Source of the DNA: JALORV01 sp035255845
Lineage (GTDB): Bacteria > Pseudomonadota > Gammaproteobacteria > Burkholderiales > Burkholderiaceae_F
Direction: 5' to 3'
DNA length: 7,923 nt
NCBI GenBank assembly: GCA_035255845.1
Contig: DATEZE010000094.1
Span: forward strand, 1-7,923
The notes beneath the pieces were generated by a model. The model worked only from the letters and a program-made list of their open reading frames with translations. It was not told the origin of the DNA and made no database searches. The position numbers were made by a program, and so were the translations under genes. Every line of letters begins with the position of its first letter. Positions within the stretch are counted from its first letter, which is position 1. Shown here in pieces: positions 5,594-7,923 of the stretch.

Positions 5594-6687
5594 TGTACGA
5601 CGAGTCCGACCGGGAATTCATGGCCCGCGCGCTGGGCCTGGCTGCTCGGGCGATGAACGAGGCGGCGCCGAATCCGCGCGTTGGCTGCGTCATCGTCCGC
5701 GACGGGCGCGTGCTGGGCGAGGGCTGGACCCAAGCACCCGGTTCCAATCACGCGGAGATCGAAGCGCTGCTCGACGCGCGCCGCCACGGCCACGACGCGC
5801 GCGGCGCCACGGTCTACGTATCGCTCGAGCCGTGCAGCCACTTCGGCCGGACGCCGCCGTGTGCAACGGCGCTTATCGAGGGACACGTGGGCCGTGTGAT
5901 TGCCGCGGTCGAGGATCCGAATCCCGTTGTTGCGGGGCGCGGGCTCGAGATGTTGCGCAGTGCCGGCATTGACGTGCGCTGCGGCCTACTCGAGCAGGAG
6001 GCTGCGGAGATGAACATCGGCTTCTTCTCGCGAATGCAGCGGGGTCGGCCGTGGGTCCGCATGAAGATCGCGGCGAGCCTTGATGGCAAGACAGCGCTCG
6101 AAAACGGTGCTTCGAAATGGATCACGTCCGAGGACGCGCGCCGTGACGGCCATGCCTGGCGCGCGCGTGCCTGTGCGGTGCTGACGGGCATCGGCACCGT
6201 GCAGGCGGATAACCCGCGCCTGGACGTGCGTCTTGTCGACACGACGCGGCAACCGTTGCGCGTGCTGGTGGACAGCCGGCTCGAGGTGCAGCCCGCCGCA
6301 CAGCTGTTCGAAGGCGAGGGCCCGGTGCTCATCGCCACCGTTGCCGGCGACGCAGCGCGGCAGGCCGCCCTGCGCGCGGTGGGCGCCGAGGTGATCGAGC
6401 TTCCGGCCGATGGGAGCAAGGTCGACCTCACGGCCTTGATGAAAGAGCTGGCCCGACGTGCCATCAATGAAGTTCATGTGGAGGCGGGCTTCCGCCTCAA
6501 CGGCTCACTGGTCCGGGCCGGCGTTGTTGACGAACTGCTGGTCTACTTGGCGCCGATGCTGATCGGCGAGGCCCAGGGCATGCTGCATCTGCCGGCGCTC
6601 TCCGATCTTGCCCAGGCGCGTCCGCTGGAATTCATCGAGGTCGCCATGGTCGGCAGCGACGTGCGACTGCGGGCACGATTGCACTAG
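5593..6687 (+). CDS. ribD: Bifunctional pyrimidine deaminase/reductase RibD
   Basis: Carries out steps two and three of riboflavin synthesis: deamination of the diaminopyrimidine phosphate made from GTP, then NADPH-dependent reduction of its ribosyl chain. The 364 residues have the normal length and both domains. The N-terminal zinc deaminase has PNPRVGCVIV (27-36), HAE at 53-55 with zinc ligand H53 and proton shuttle E55, and PCSH plus PPC giving zinc ligands C81 and C90. The C-terminal reductase starts near 152 with WVRMKIAASLDGKTAL, then SKWITSEDARRD, ADNPRLDVR and VHVEAGFRLNGSLV. The ATG shares one base with the TGA of the upstream channel gene (TGATG). No Shine-Dalgarno is obvious, so translation is probably coupled to the channel gene. 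ribE follows after three bases. All visible catalytic residues are intact. Confidence 0.98.
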   Translation: MYDESDREFMARALGLAARAMNEAAPNPRVGCVIVRDGRVLGEGWTQAPGSNHAEIEALLDARRHGHDARGATVYVSLEPCSHFGRTPPCATALIEGHVGRVIAAVEDPNPVVAGRGLEMLRSAGIDVRCGLLEQEAAEMNIGFFSRMQRGRPWVRMKIAASLDGKTALENGASKWITSEDARRDGHAWRARACAVLTGIGTVQADNPRLDVRLVDTTRQPLRVLVDSRLEVQPAAQLFEGEGPVLIATVAGDAARQAALRAVGAEVIELPADGSKVDLTALMKELARRAINEVHVEAGFRLNGSLVRAGVVDELLVYLAPMLIGEAQGMLHLPALSDLAQARPLEFIEVAMVGSDVRLRARLH

Positions 6688-6690
6688 CGC

Positions 6691-7299
6691 ATGTTCACGG
6701 GACTGGTCCAGGGCATCGGCCGGATCGAGCGCGTCGAACCACTGCCCGCGGGCGGCGGCGTACGGCTGACGGTCGACGCCGGCAGAGTCGCCGGCTTCTC
6801 GGCGCAGGTTGGGGATAGCATCGCCTTGAACGGCGCATGCATGACGGCGACCGTGGTCGAGGGCGCGCGGTTCAGCTGCGATGTCTCGGCCGAGAGCCTG
6901 ACCTGCACCACTGGTCTCGACCGGCCCGGGGACGTCAACATCGAGACTTCGCTGCGACTCGGAGACGCGATCGGCGGTCATCTGGTGGCCGGCCATGTCG
7001 ACGGCGTCGGCCGCGTACGCACGATGCAGGCCGTCGGCGAATCCTGGGAGCTCGTGATCGTCGCGCCGCTGCAGCTGGCGCGCCTCGTCGCGGTGAAGGG
7101 ATCGCTCGCGATCAACGGCGTCAGTCTCACCGTCAACCGCGTCACCGATACCGCCGACGGCTGCGAGGTCTCGGTCAACATCATTCCGCACACGCACTCG
7201 GTGACCACGCTGGGGCAGCTTGCGCCGGGCAATGGTGTGAACCTCGAGATCGACCTGATCGCCCGCTACGTCGAGCGGATGTTGCCGCACAAGGTCTGA
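6691..7299 (+). CDS. ribE: Riboflavin synthase (alpha subunit)
   Basis: Catalyses the last step of riboflavin synthesis, the dismutation of two 6,7-dimethyl-8-ribityllumazine molecules to riboflavin and the pyrimidine that is recycled. The gene is called ribC in E. coli and ribE in many other bacteria. The 202 residues contain the two tandem lumazine-binding barrels. The first runs from the invariant MFTGLVQGIG to about 96, with SIALNGACMTAT. The second begins GHLVAGHVDGVGRV near 96, with GSLAINGVSLTVN and NLEIDLIARYVERM near the end, which includes the C-terminal trimerisation helix. The start is fixed by the family N-terminus. Only three bases separate it from the ribD stop and no clear Shine-Dalgarno is present, which suggests coupled translation in a rib operon. 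Confidence 0.97.
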   Translation: MFTGLVQGIGRIERVEPLPAGGGVRLTVDAGRVAGFSAQVGDSIALNGACMTATVVEGARFSCDVSAESLTCTTGLDRPGDVNIETSLRLGDAIGGHLVAGHVDGVGRVRTMQAVGESWELVIVAPLQLARLVAVKGSLAINGVSLTVNRVTDTADGCEVSVNIIPHTHSVTTLGQLAPGNGVNLEIDLIARYVERMLPHKV

Positions 7300-7442
7300 C
7301 GATTCGCGTGATCGACGACGGCACCGCGGGCTGGCTGCTCGCGCTGGCCGGGCGGAGCTGCCACCTCTGATCGCCGGCGCACGCGGCACAGCTCGCAAGC
7401 GCTTAGACTTTCTACATTGCGTGGGAGGCAAGGGAAACTCGA

Positions 7443-7923
<481 letters not shown>

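Noticed and set aside
4807..5886. Minus-strand frame of 359 codons opposite the channel and ribD
   Set aside because: Complement of conserved MscS and RibD coding sequence; Ser/Arg/Thr-rich shadow frame.
7308..7370. Tiny 20-codon frame in the ribE-ribB gap as a leader peptide
   Set aside because: GTG start without a Shine-Dalgarno, no run of regulatory codons and no terminator/antiterminator structure recognised.

Overview
The window is GC-rich, densely coding chromosomal DNA with all supported genes on the + strand. The order glyA-nrdR ... ribD-ribE-ribB is a common housekeeping arrangement in Gammaproteobacteria (also seen in some Betaproteobacteria). With the high GC and the protein sequences, this suggests a high-GC gammaproteobacterium, perhaps Xanthomonadales- or Nevskiales-like. 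The lineage is an inference and was not tested by any search.

Layout. Positions 3-425 hold the 3' end of a membrane protein of the MgtC/SapB-DUF4010 type. Positions 472-558 carry a clear ZTP (pfl) riboswitch aptamer, followed by a short expression platform that ends at the ribosome binding site of glyA (597-1859, serine hydroxymethyltransferase). After a 157-bp spacer with two hairpins comes nrdR (2017-2505, repressor of ribonucleotide reductase genes). Next is a sigma-32-type heat-shock promoter (2522-2549) driving an Hsp20 small heat-shock protein (2597-3043), with a strong intrinsic terminator at 3164-3193. A 776-residue MscS-family mechanosensitive channel with a signal peptide and a long periplasmic coiled coil (3263-5593) follows. 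It overlaps ribD (5593-6687) by one base. Then come ribE (6691-7299) and the N-terminal part of ribB or ribBA (from 7443, cut by the window end).

How the parts work together. The ZTP riboswitch senses ZMP/ZTP, which accumulate when 10-formyl-tetrahydrofolate is short, and is expected to raise GlyA, which makes 5,10-methylene-tetrahydrofolate from serine. NrdR senses ATP/dATP and controls dNTP synthesis, so the left part of the window is nucleotide and one-carbon housekeeping. The right part is the start of the riboflavin pathway: RibD (deaminase/reductase), RibE (riboflavin synthase) and RibB (3,4-dihydroxy-2-butanone-4-phosphate synthase). Between the two blocks sits a roughly 3-kb stress cassette (Hsp20 and a mechanosensitive channel). 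The channel gene appears to have become the leading cistron of the rib operon.

No mobile element, CRISPR array, tRNA or rRNA was seen. I see no wholly new system. The observations most worth checking are the ZTP riboswitch with its possible switching mechanism, the heat-shock promoter, and the coupling of a mechanosensitive channel to riboflavin synthesis.
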